NCBI GenBank assembly: GCA_003643975.1
Contig: QNAR01000015.1
Coordinates: 1 to 15,736, forward strand
Length of the DNA: 15,736 nt
Reading direction: 5' to 3'
Source of the DNA: Thermotogae bacterium
GTDB taxonomy: Bacteria; Thermotogota; Thermotogae; Petrotogales; Kosmotogaceae
The notes below the pieces were generated by a model. That model saw only the letters and a list, made by a program, of their open reading frames with translations. It was not told the DNA's origin and made no database searches. A program made the position numbers and the translations under genes. This document shows, one piece after another, positions 1-6,387 of the stretch (the stretch's first letter is position 1; each line of letters starts with the position of its first letter).

Positions 1-440
1 CCTTTCTTTCGTGCAAAGTTAAAAGCTTTTAGAATCGCTTCTCTGGCATTGCTATAATTCAAGGAAAAAGCGCTTGTATGGAAAATTCTGGTTGTTTTTA
101 ATATATCCTTATGTTTATTGCTAAAATTCAAGAGAAGATTATCCCTATTTTTTATTGTGAAACTTGGATCCCCATTTTCATCTATGGTAACCGAAGCATA
201 GAGGGTTTTTTCAGATGTGGCAAAAAGCGATGTTGGGAACCCTGAATCAGTAAGAAGGTTCATCAAAAAGTGCCCTTCATCATCCCTGGCCAGTGATGAC
301 TGAAAAGCCACTCGTATTCCCATTAAATGCAAATCCATCATGGTATTGAAAACCGAGCCACCCGCCAACCACCTTTCCTCGCCTTCAGCTGTGCGTATTT
401 TATCGACGAGAATTTCACCCATTCCAAACACATCAGGCAT
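1..440 (-). CDS. PfkB-family carbohydrate kinase, fructokinase/ribokinase type (C-terminus outside window)
   Basis: Only the first 146 codons are in the window; the frame is still open at the left edge. PfkB kinases are cytoplasmic and phosphorylate a sugar or nucleoside hydroxyl with ATP. The visible part fits the N-terminal half: GMGEILVDK at residues 6-14, the glycine-rich substrate-binding stretch AGGSVFNTMMDLHLMG at 26-41 with the family GG-x3-N pattern, and a lid-like beta region around 78-98. The catalytic GAGD-type motif would lie beyond the edge, so activity and sugar cannot be judged. The ATG is preceded five bases away by AGAGGTGG (446-453). The gene starts 17 bases after the tsaC stop and looks co-transcribed with it. 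The exact substrate is unknown. Confidence 0.8.
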   Translation of the reverse strand, partial: MPDVFGMGEILVDKIRTAEGEERWLAGGSVFNTMMDLHLMGIRVAFQSSLARDDEGHFLMNLLTDSGFPTSLFATSEKTLYASVTIDENGDPSFTIKNRDNLLLNFSNKHKDILKTTRIFHTSAFSLNYSNAREAILKAFNFARKK

Positions 441-457
441 TTAATCCACCTCTTTCA

Positions 458-1498
458 TCAATCCTTAACTACCTTCCAGGCAGCCTTTCTTAGTCGATTC
501 ATTATTGCGAATCCGATCCCCTTTTCCGGGAATGTCTCAGATATGAGCAGTTTGAATCCCCTGGTGGGCAGTTCCCTGAGAGCATTGAAAAGATTCGCCG
601 CGACTATGTACAGGTCATCTCTTGAACCCAAGATAACCCGATCGAATTTTTCCTTATATAGTTCCTTTGTTTCCTCAGAACAAAGTATGGCAACCTTTCT
701 ATTACTGTTAGAGGCGATTTCATTTATCGTCTTAAATGAATCAAAAGGGTTTCCTTCTACAAGAATGAGCTCTATATCAGGGGAATAATGCCGGTATTTC
801 ATTCCCGGTGATATAGGTGGGCCATCATAATTCCCATGTGCTCTGGCGGCCTCAGAAATGACGAGTTCCGGAAGCAGCGTTTTTAGCCTTTCGGGTGATA
901 CAGGTCCGGGTCTCAATAGCATTGGTTTCTCGGCTGTCATGTCTATAATTGTGGATTCAAGTCCAAAGAGTGTCTTGCCTCCCAGAATGATACAGGCCAC
1001 TTTTCCATCGAGGTCTTCTGCTACATGCCAGTCCTCAGTTGGGCTTGGCTTTCCGGATAAATTGGCGCTGGGAGCAGCAATAGGAACACCCGATGCCGCG
1101 ATCAGCCTCAGAGCAATGGGGTGAGCCGGGAAGCGAAGCCCTACGGTCTGCAAATTGGCGGTGACAACATCGGGAATTGAACGTCTTTTGTGAAAAATGA
1201 GTGTAACTGGTCCCGGCCACAAACGATGGGCAATCTCATAAGCATTTATGTCTTCAACCACGAGATTTTGTGCCATTTCTAGAGAGGAAACATGCACAAT
1301 CAGCGGATTATCCTGAGGCCTTCCTTTGGCTTGAAAAATCTTCTTTACAGCATCGGGATTTAGAGCATTTGCTCCAAGACCATAGACTGTCTCAGTGGGA
1401 AAGGCTACCAGCTCACCATTCTTTATAAATTCAGCCGCACGGGCGATTTTATCTATTTCTGGCAACTCTGGAGATATTTTTAGTTTTAGGGTGTTCAT
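458..1498 (-). CDS. tsaC: L-threonylcarbamoyladenylate synthase, Sua5/TsaC type
   Basis: Makes threonylcarbamoyl-AMP from threonine, bicarbonate and ATP, the first step of the universal tRNA modification t6A at position 37 of ANN-decoding tRNAs; cytoplasmic. The 346-residue length and two-domain layout match Sua5 rather than the short TsaC. The YrdC domain (about 15-200) carries PTETVYGLGANA at 34-45, the KxR signature at K58/R60 (AKGRPQDNPLIVHV), the SxN signature at S144/N146 (PSANLSGKPSPT) and ESTIID near 181. A Sua5 linker motif, SPGMKYRHYSPD, follows at 230-241, and then the C-terminal Sua5 domain. The ATG overlaps the stop of the upstream dehydratase/activase gene in an ATGA, so translation is probably coupled. 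Nothing in the sequence links t6A synthesis to that upstream pair functionally. Confidence 0.95.
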   Translation of the reverse strand: MNTLKLKISPELPEIDKIARAAEFIKNGELVAFPTETVYGLGANALNPDAVKKIFQAKGRPQDNPLIVHVSSLEMAQNLVVEDINAYEIAHRLWPGPVTLIFHKRRSIPDVVTANLQTVGLRFPAHPIALRLIAASGVPIAAPSANLSGKPSPTEDWHVAEDLDGKVACIILGGKTLFGLESTIIDMTAEKPMLLRPGPVSPERLKTLLPELVISEAARAHGNYDGPPISPGMKYRHYSPDIELILVEGNPFDSFKTINEIASNSNRKVAILCSEETKELYKEKFDRVILGSRDDLYIVAANLFNALRELPTRGFKLLISETFPEKGIGFAIMNRLRKAAWKVVKD

Positions 1499-3249
1499 TT
1501 AACCACCTTTTCTTTTCCAATAATAGCTGCCCCATAAGCACCGACGATATCGGGTATTTTGGGGATGAGAAATTTGACTCCAAGCTCTTCCTGAAGAGTT
1601 TTCACGATGCCACTATTTCGGGCAACTCCGCCTGTGAAAACCACCGGTGGTTGTCCCTTTACTCTTTTGTACATGGCGACTATACGCTTTGATATCGATC
1701 TGAAAAGGCCAGCAGATATATCATTTATTGATTCTCCTTTTCCTATCAGGGAAACCACTTCAGATTCAGCAAAGACCGTGCACATTGAACTAATCGATAG
1801 TTTTTTGCGAGCTCTTTCAGCGGCAGCTGCCATGGCGTCCAGGTCTTTTTCGAGTACGCGCGACATCACTTCGAGAAAGCGCCCGGTGCCTGCGGCGCAC
1901 TTATCGTTCATGCTAAAATCCACCACACTTCCCTTTTCATCAAGCCGTATAACCTTGCTATCCTGCCCGCCAATGTCGATAATGCATTGTGCATGGGGAA
2001 ATAATGTCCTCGCGCCTTTGGCATGACAGGTTATTTCGGTTACGGTTTCATTGGCGAAATCCACAATATCACGCCCATACCCTGTGGCGACGCAATAGGC
2101 GATGTCATCGGCTGTGAAGTTCATTTCTTCTTGCGCTTCCTTCAACAATTTATGAGCGGTTACACTGCCATTTATACCGGTAGGGGCTATTTTCCAGAGA
2201 AGTATTTCTTCACTGTCGTTGATGACCACTAAGTTAGTTGTTGTTGAACCCGAATCCACACCAAGAAAATACTTTCCTTTGGATTTCCTGCTGATTGCCC
2301 CTGCTATTCCTTTTCTGAGCTTTTCGACAAAAGCACCTATTCTCGTGGACAACTGCCCTAGGGAGCTCAATGGGAAATCTATCTCCAGCGATATAGAGGG
2401 AATTTCTTTCGGGACAGGATAGTCGTCGAAAAAATCGCAGAACTTTTGATTCAACTTTATCACTCCTTCGGGCTTCTGAGACAGGAGGATTTTCTGCAAT
2501 GGGGAAGTGTCGCTTTCAATATCTACAAAACGACCACAAGGCACACGGCGCTGTATTAAACGGGTGGCTATTTCATAAAGTGGATCAGAAGCTGAAAATG
2601 TTTCACCGGTAAAGCCTCTCATTCCACCACAAGTTTCATTTAACACGAGTTCTGCGCCAATATCCTCTATCATCTTCAAAAATTCCCTGTCTTTTATTAT
2701 CCCACCTACTACTGCCAGGCGTGGAACGCCCTTTCTAATGTATTTTAAAGATGGCTGATATCTTTTCCCGGAATTGGCAAAATCTATGGCCTTTTGAATC
2801 TCGTTGTATTTGAGGTTTTCTCGATGCAACTGCCACAGATAATCTTTTAAGTCGTTGAACCTTTTTATACCTTCTTTTAGCTCTTCGAGTGTTATGGAAC
2901 TTCCTCTTACCAAGGATAACACCTCAAGTAAATTCGCCAGTTGATCCCTGTAAAAATTTTTTGATTCATCGTCGCGTTTCCATGGAAGTCTCAACTGAAT
3001 GATCCTGGCCTTTGAAAAATCCCGTGCCAGGTCGTTTATTCTCCGCATAGCATCGCAAGAATCAACGGCAATAAAAAGATCTTTATCATTCATGGCTTTA
3101 AGTGATTCAAAGGTTGTTTTACAATAACCACATAGATTTCTGTGCACTAATGGATCTTCGGTATAATCAACGCTATCTATTTTCGCAAATGGGAGTTTGC
3201 TGGCGAGCAATATCTCCAAAGGAACGTAACTGCAGGCATAGTAGATCAC
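1495..3249 (-). CDS. Fusion: 2-hydroxyacyl-CoA dehydratase-like subunit (N-terminal) plus BadF/HgdC-type ATPase activator (C-terminal)
   Basis: One continuous 584-residue frame holds two parts of a system that is usually split. Residues 1-300 resemble HgdA/HgdB-type iron-sulfur subunits, with C6, a CxxC at C40/C43, C65 and C207. Residues 327-580 are the activator ATPase of the ASKHA fold: GVDSGSTTTN (330-339), DIGGQDSKVI (425-434), KCAAGTGRFLE (450-460), CTVFAESEVVSL (490-501) and FTGGVARNSG (538-547). C451 and C490 lie 39 residues apart, the spacing I recall for the two cysteines that hold the shared [4Fe-4S] cluster in the Acidaminococcus activator. Such activators use ATP to inject a low-potential electron into the dehydratase cluster. 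The start is GTG, overlapping the upstream stop (GTGA); no alternative ATG with a better ribosome site was seen. The substrate is unknown. Confidence 0.88.
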   Translation of the reverse strand: MIYYACSYVPLEILLASKLPFAKIDSVDYTEDPLVHRNLCGYCKTTFESLKAMNDKDLFIAVDSCDAMRRINDLARDFSKARIIQLRLPWKRDDESKNFYRDQLANLLEVLSLVRGSSITLEELKEGIKRFNDLKDYLWQLHRENLKYNEIQKAIDFANSGKRYQPSLKYIRKGVPRLAVVGGIIKDREFLKMIEDIGAELVLNETCGGMRGFTGETFSASDPLYEIATRLIQRRVPCGRFVDIESDTSPLQKILLSQKPEGVIKLNQKFCDFFDDYPVPKEIPSISLEIDFPLSSLGQLSTRIGAFVEKLRKGIAGAISRKSKGKYFLGVDSGSTTTNLVVINDSEEILLWKIAPTGINGSVTAHKLLKEAQEEMNFTADDIAYCVATGYGRDIVDFANETVTEITCHAKGARTLFPHAQCIIDIGGQDSKVIRLDEKGSVVDFSMNDKCAAGTGRFLEVMSRVLEKDLDAMAAAAERARKKLSISSMCTVFAESEVVSLIGKGESINDISAGLFRSISKRIVAMYKRVKGQPPVVFTGGVARNSGIVKTLQEELGVKFLIPKIPDIVGAYGAAIIGKEKVVK

Positions 3250-4508
3250 TCTTTCACCCCCAGAATCTCAAGAAAAGCACTCACCCTTGTCTTGAGTTGA
3301 CCTGCACTTTCCGAGTTATGATCCACGCAATCGCCGGTCAATTCTAAAAATGGGATCTTTTCCTGACTGAATACGCTTTTTAGATACCCAGCGCCTCCAC
3401 TTGATTGACGACATCCCCAATGAGAAAAGTGAATGGCACCTGAAACGTTCAGTTCTCGGGCGAGATTTATCAGGAATTCCCCCCGCTCCTGGACACTGCC
3501 GGCTTCTATGTTGAACACAAGCTTCTCAGCAAGTGATTTTATAGGATCTTCTGGTCTTACAGGATACAACCAGTCCCACCACAGCTCGTCGGTAACGACC
3601 CAGGTTTTCCCTGTTGGTGAAAATGTTTCGAAAAGCGCATTGTCATAATAAGGTGGGATATGGAGCCAGAGTAGCCTGATATCAGGCGAAGTTTGCGAAG
3701 CTTCCAGATCTCTAATCAGCTCCTGTGAAGCTGTTAGCAGTTCCTTTGTGCCGGCAAGAGTGTGCATAACATAGAGGGCATTCATCTGCTCATATAGGTG
3801 CATAGGGATAGATTTTGAGATCAATAGTTTTCTTGCGCGATATAAATTTTCAACAGTCTGCTTTTCCCACTCTAAATGCTGCGCTAATTTATCGAAGGGG
3901 AATTTTCTTGCGGTGATTTCTTCAATTAATTCTATTAGCTGATAGAGTTGCCGCTCTACATATGGCACATATTCTGGTTTCCTTCCCCTGGGCACATCTA
4001 TTAAAAAAAAGGGAGCTCCATAGGATTTCGCAATCTTATAAAAGCTTCCTGCATTTCCATCACACAAAATTGTGGTGGTAACAACGATGTCTGGCTTTGG
4101 AAAAACCTTCCAAAAAGCAGTGCCAATAGAAGTTCTGTGAAAGGTGCATAGACTGCTGGAGATGCCATTGCTTGAAGCAAGGCTTAATGGGAGGTCTTCA
4201 AGATGCATTGAAGACATAGTTCCACTTATACCTTCCGCTGATACAGGGCTCATCCCGGTTGCAAGAAGCAATTCAGAAGGCGCGAGAAGGTTAACCCAGG
4301 CCACATTATTGCCCTTCAAAGCCTTGAAGACTTCTAAAACCGCCAGATGATTTATCGTATTGATGAAAGCCGGCCTGTTTTTATCGGAGAATTTTTTTCT
4401 TCGAAGGGTTTCCAACCCCATTCCGGCTTTTAAAATTCTCCTGAACCTCGCGGGATCGTCCTTAAACTTTCTGAGAATACTGCCAAAAACTACGCTTTTT
4501 TTTGACAT
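3246..4508 (-). CDS. 2-hydroxyacyl-CoA dehydratase family protein (HgdB-like subunit)
   Basis: A 420-residue protein of the 2-hydroxyglutaryl-CoA dehydratase / benzoyl-CoA reductase D-component family. Members bind [4Fe-4S] or double-cubane clusters and carry out radical dehydrations or difficult reductions after electron injection by an activator. Supporting motifs: TTTILCDGNAGSFYKIAKSYG (144-164, quoted in parts elsewhere), FSHWGCRQSSGG (361-372) and LELTGDCVDHNSESAGQL (388-405) with a following TR-x3-FLEIL. The three cysteines C121, C149 and C366 sit where family members place cluster ligands. The ATG has AGGGGG six or seven bases upstream and a likely promoter at 4540-4568. The gene overlaps the fused activator gene by four bases, which suggests paired synthesis. 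No CoA-transferase, acyl-CoA dehydrogenase or Etf gene is in the window, so calling it a specific dehydratase would be a guess; a double-cubane reductase role is equally open. Confidence 0.87.
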   Translation of the reverse strand: MSKKSVVFGSILRKFKDDPARFRRILKAGMGLETLRRKKFSDKNRPAFINTINHLAVLEVFKALKGNNVAWVNLLAPSELLLATGMSPVSAEGISGTMSSMHLEDLPLSLASSNGISSSLCTFHRTSIGTAFWKVFPKPDIVVTTTILCDGNAGSFYKIAKSYGAPFFLIDVPRGRKPEYVPYVERQLYQLIELIEEITARKFPFDKLAQHLEWEKQTVENLYRARKLLISKSIPMHLYEQMNALYVMHTLAGTKELLTASQELIRDLEASQTSPDIRLLWLHIPPYYDNALFETFSPTGKTWVVTDELWWDWLYPVRPEDPIKSLAEKLVFNIEAGSVQERGEFLINLARELNVSGAIHFSHWGCRQSSGGAGYLKSVFSQEKIPFLELTGDCVDHNSESAGQLKTRVSAFLEILGVKE

Positions 4509-4539
4509 TCAATACCCCCTGATTGTCATGCTTAAGTAA

Positions 4540-4568
4540 ATTATTACATCAATGGTTTGATTTGTGAA
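4540..4568 (-). promoter_or_regulatory. Probable sigma-A promoter for the dehydratase-tsaC-pfkB operon
   Basis: On the minus strand, TTCACA (4563-4568) and AATAAT (4540-4545) are 17 bases apart, each matching the consensus at five of six positions. They lie about 30-60 bases upstream of the HgdB-like start. The gap between this gene and the preceding methyltransferase-like gene (4509-4595) is the only non-coding space before the four-gene run, which agrees with an operon promoter here. Read by eye only. Confidence 0.5.
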
Positions 4569-4595
4569 GCAGTGAAGCGAAAACAAAAAAGGCAG

Positions 4596-5225
4596 CTATT
4601 TTCTCACGAGGAAAAAGGCTTTTCCGGATTTTACTGTGTACTTTATCAGATGAAATTCGCTAAGGCGTATAAGGTTCTTTACAGCAGAGATTGTCGGTAC
4701 AAACCGGTACTTATCATTTACAAGTCTGTCCCCTTCCAAAGCCGGGTGCTTTTTGGAAAGCTCATCCTTTATGGCAGTTGATACCGAACCGCTGTTTTCG
4801 ATTTCAAGAGCAATCAGCCCTTTTCCGCCAATTCTTAAGGCCAAATGCGCTTTATTGAGAATATCCAGATTTAAGTCTGGAGGAAGGAGATTTGGTACGA
4901 ACAAGAGCAGAAACCCGCCGAAAATGCCTATAAAAGATATATCGGTAAAAGCCATGTGCAAGATTCTTATGCCTCTATCTGAAAGTTTTACTGATTTGCA
5001 TCTGCTATCAGATATTCCAATGATTTTAATGCCATTTTCACGCAAAAATTTCCAAAAGCCGCAGCCAGAACAATCAATATCGAGTATGACAGCGTTGTCC
5101 TCAAGTGTTGCAACAAAATGGATCAAATAGTCTTTCAAGGTTTCATCGCTAAAAAGCTTCGAGTACGTTTTTGACATAGGGCCCGGCAGATCTTCAAGAT
5201 ACTGGTTTCTCCAGCTGGAGTTCAT
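4596..5225 (-). CDS. Class I SAM-methyltransferase-like protein
   Basis: A 209-residue soluble protein with the alternating pattern of a Rossmann-type methyltransferase. Strand 1 and motif I appear as VILDIDCSGCGFWKFL (about residues 46-61), followed by ENGIKIIGISDS (about 64-75). Later come a post-motif strand, FLLLFVPNLLPPDLN, and a GGKGLIALEIEN stretch typical of the region around motif III. Both key sites are weak: the usual G-x-G-x-G is CSGCG, and the acidic residue expected at the end of strand 2 (GID) is GIS. It may bind SAM poorly or have another role. The ATG has GAGGTG five bases upstream and a good promoter at 5242-5270. The gene is divergent from the secreted zinc enzyme and stands alone. 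Its substrate cannot be inferred. Confidence 0.55.
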   Translation of the reverse strand: MNSSWRNQYLEDLPGPMSKTYSKLFSDETLKDYLIHFVATLEDNAVILDIDCSGCGFWKFLRENGIKIIGISDSRCKSVKLSDRGIRILHMAFTDISFIGIFGGFLLLFVPNLLPPDLNLDILNKAHLALRIGGKGLIALEIENSGSVSTAIKDELSKKHPALEGDRLVNDKYRFVPTISAVKNLIRLSEFHLIKYTVKSGKAFFLVRK

Positions 5226-5241
5226 GTAATCACCTCAATCC

Positions 5242-5270
5242 ATTCTATTATTAAGTGTTAGCAGTTCCAA
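5242..5270 (-). promoter_or_regulatory. Promoter for the methyltransferase-like gene
   Basis: Minus-strand TTGGAA (5265-5270) and TAGAAT (5242-5247) are 17 bases apart and start a leader of roughly 10 bases before the ribosome site. Six-base arms CCATTC (5240-5245) and GAATGG (5272-5277) flank the promoter as an inverted repeat; that may be an operator or chance. Confidence 0.55.
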
Positions 5271-5305
5271 TGAATGGGAAGAGTCTGGGAAAGAGAAATG
5301 TTATT

Positions 5306-5339
5306 TTGGATTGTCACATGATAAATGCTAAAATAAAAT
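5306..5339 (+). promoter_or_regulatory. Promoter for the secreted zinc enzyme gene
   Basis: Two overlapping readings exist on the plus strand. One is TTGGAT (5306-5311), 17 bases, then TAAAAT (5329-5334) with a TGC extension at 5326-5328. The other is TTGTCA (5311-5316), 17 bases, then TAAAAT (5334-5339). The first leaves more room before the ribosome site AGAGGGGGG (5344-5352) and seems more likely. It points away from the minus-strand promoter at 5242-5270. Confidence 0.6.
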
Positions 5340-5359
5340 CTTAAGAGGGGGGAAGTCTA

Positions 5360-6352
5360 ATGAAAAAGTTTTTCACGGTTTTCTTGTTGCTTTTGGCTTT
5401 TACTGCATTTGCTTGGTCTGGCCACGATGCGTTGACCTATTACATCATTTCAACTATGCCAGATATAGCGAACATCAGGGTACCAATAACACCGTACACT
5501 TATGAGAATATTGACTCCCGTGGGTATAACATGGAGAAAGCAAATTTCAACGATTATCTCGGACAGGAGTACAATCCCTGGGAGGACGATGACCTCTTCA
5601 TGCCGGTATTTCAGAATCAGAAACCGGTGGATAATACCGCACCGCTGTGGCAGATACTCTCAGTGTATTCTTATGAACCCGACCTGGGCATGGACCAAGA
5701 CCTCGATTTGAACTCAATGCAAAAATTAACGGGTGGCAGCCAGGGTTGGCGACATATGGAATATCGATTGCTGTTTATAAGGCTCGGTGAAGTATCGAAA
5801 AGCGTGGAATATTTTTCAGAACTTTCGACAAAAGTATGGGATATGAACGACCCTTACTGGGCTTATAGGTTCATGGCACGAGCGATTCATTACCTCGAGG
5901 ATATTGGGATGCCTTACCATACTTTCCCGGCCCCCACTTGTGAGCTCTTTAAACTCATTTTCAATTTTGATAAGTGGTATGTTGCCTTCACTCATTATCA
6001 CTACGCTTATGACTTCTACGGTGGCTACAGGCTATGGACAGGCTACGAACCTCTTGTCGAAGCCATTAAAAATGCCGAACCTGTTAAGATAAAAGATCCA
6101 CGCAGAGATGCATTAAAACTAAGAAGATATGCCCGTGGAAAGCTCCCAAAGGTGTACTATGAAATGAAGAAACTCATGGGAGAAGATTTGGAAAGTGGCA
6201 GTATGGACTTTGCCTCAAAGGAGTATCTTGACAAATTAGTAGCTACCAAAGATACCTCAAAACTCGATGAGTTAACCATTGAGTTGCTTTCAAAGGTAGC
6301 TTCTTATGTAAAAGGTTATATACTGTATATGAGGGAAATACAGGGTTGGTGA
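5360..6352 (+). CDS. Secreted phospholipase C/P1 nuclease superfamily protein (predicted trinuclear zinc enzyme)
   Basis: A 330-residue protein with a signal peptide (residues 1-18, MKK then a leucine/phenylalanine core ending AFA). Cleavage there would give a mature protein starting WSGH. In B. cereus phospholipase C and in S1/P1 nucleases the mature N-terminal Trp binds zinc through its backbone, so W19 fits. Other ligand-like residues are H22, H132 (GWRHMEYR), H177/D181/H187 (HYLEDIGMPYH, the H-x3-D-x5-H spacing of the family) and H214/D218 (HYAYD, H-x3-D). The remaining Asp ligand could be D108 (SYEPDLG). The family hydrolyses phosphodiester bonds in phospholipids or nucleic acids; which one here cannot be told. 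The mature protein would be about 312 residues, longer than B. cereus PLC (about 245) and P1 (about 270). It is the only plus-strand gene, with its own promoter and terminator. Confidence 0.72.
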   Translation: MKKFFTVFLLLLAFTAFAWSGHDALTYYIISTMPDIANIRVPITPYTYENIDSRGYNMEKANFNDYLGQEYNPWEDDDLFMPVFQNQKPVDNTAPLWQILSVYSYEPDLGMDQDLDLNSMQKLTGGSQGWRHMEYRLLFIRLGEVSKSVEYFSELSTKVWDMNDPYWAYRFMARAIHYLEDIGMPYHTFPAPTCELFKLIFNFDKWYVAFTHYHYAYDFYGGYRLWTGYEPLVEAIKNAEPVKIKDPRRDALKLRRYARGKLPKVYYEMKKLMGEDLESGSMDFASKEYLDKLVATKDTSKLDELTIELLSKVASYVKGYILYMREIQGW

Positions 6353-6357
6353 AAGAA

Positions 6358-6387
6358 AAAGCTGCCGGAAGGCAGCTTTATTTTTTC
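6358..6387. terminator. Bidirectional intrinsic terminator
   Basis: A perfect 9-bp stem, AAAGCTGCC (6358-6366) with GGCAGCTTT (6371-6379), closes a GGAA loop. T-rich runs follow on both strands: TTTATTTTTTC on plus and TTTTTCTTTC on minus. It serves the convergent zinc-enzyme gene (stop 6352) and the Lon-like gene. The TAA stop of the Lon-like gene (6378-6380) lies inside the stem. Confidence 0.88.

Noticed and set aside
327..788. A 153-codon plus-strand open frame across the pfkB start and tsaC end
   Set aside because: It lies antisense to two well-supported genes, its product resembles nothing and it has no ribosome site.
4564..4577. Short direct repeat GTGAAGC/AGTGAAGC between the methyltransferase-like gene and the dehydratase operon
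   Set aside because: Two short copies only, overlapping the proposed -35 region; too little to call a repeat array or an operator.
4577..4632. Possible terminator after the methyltransferase-like gene (GGAAAA/TTTTCC stem and later T-rich run)
   Set aside because: The stem is AT-rich, inside the coding end, and about 20 bases from the T run, so it does not have the layout of an intrinsic terminator.
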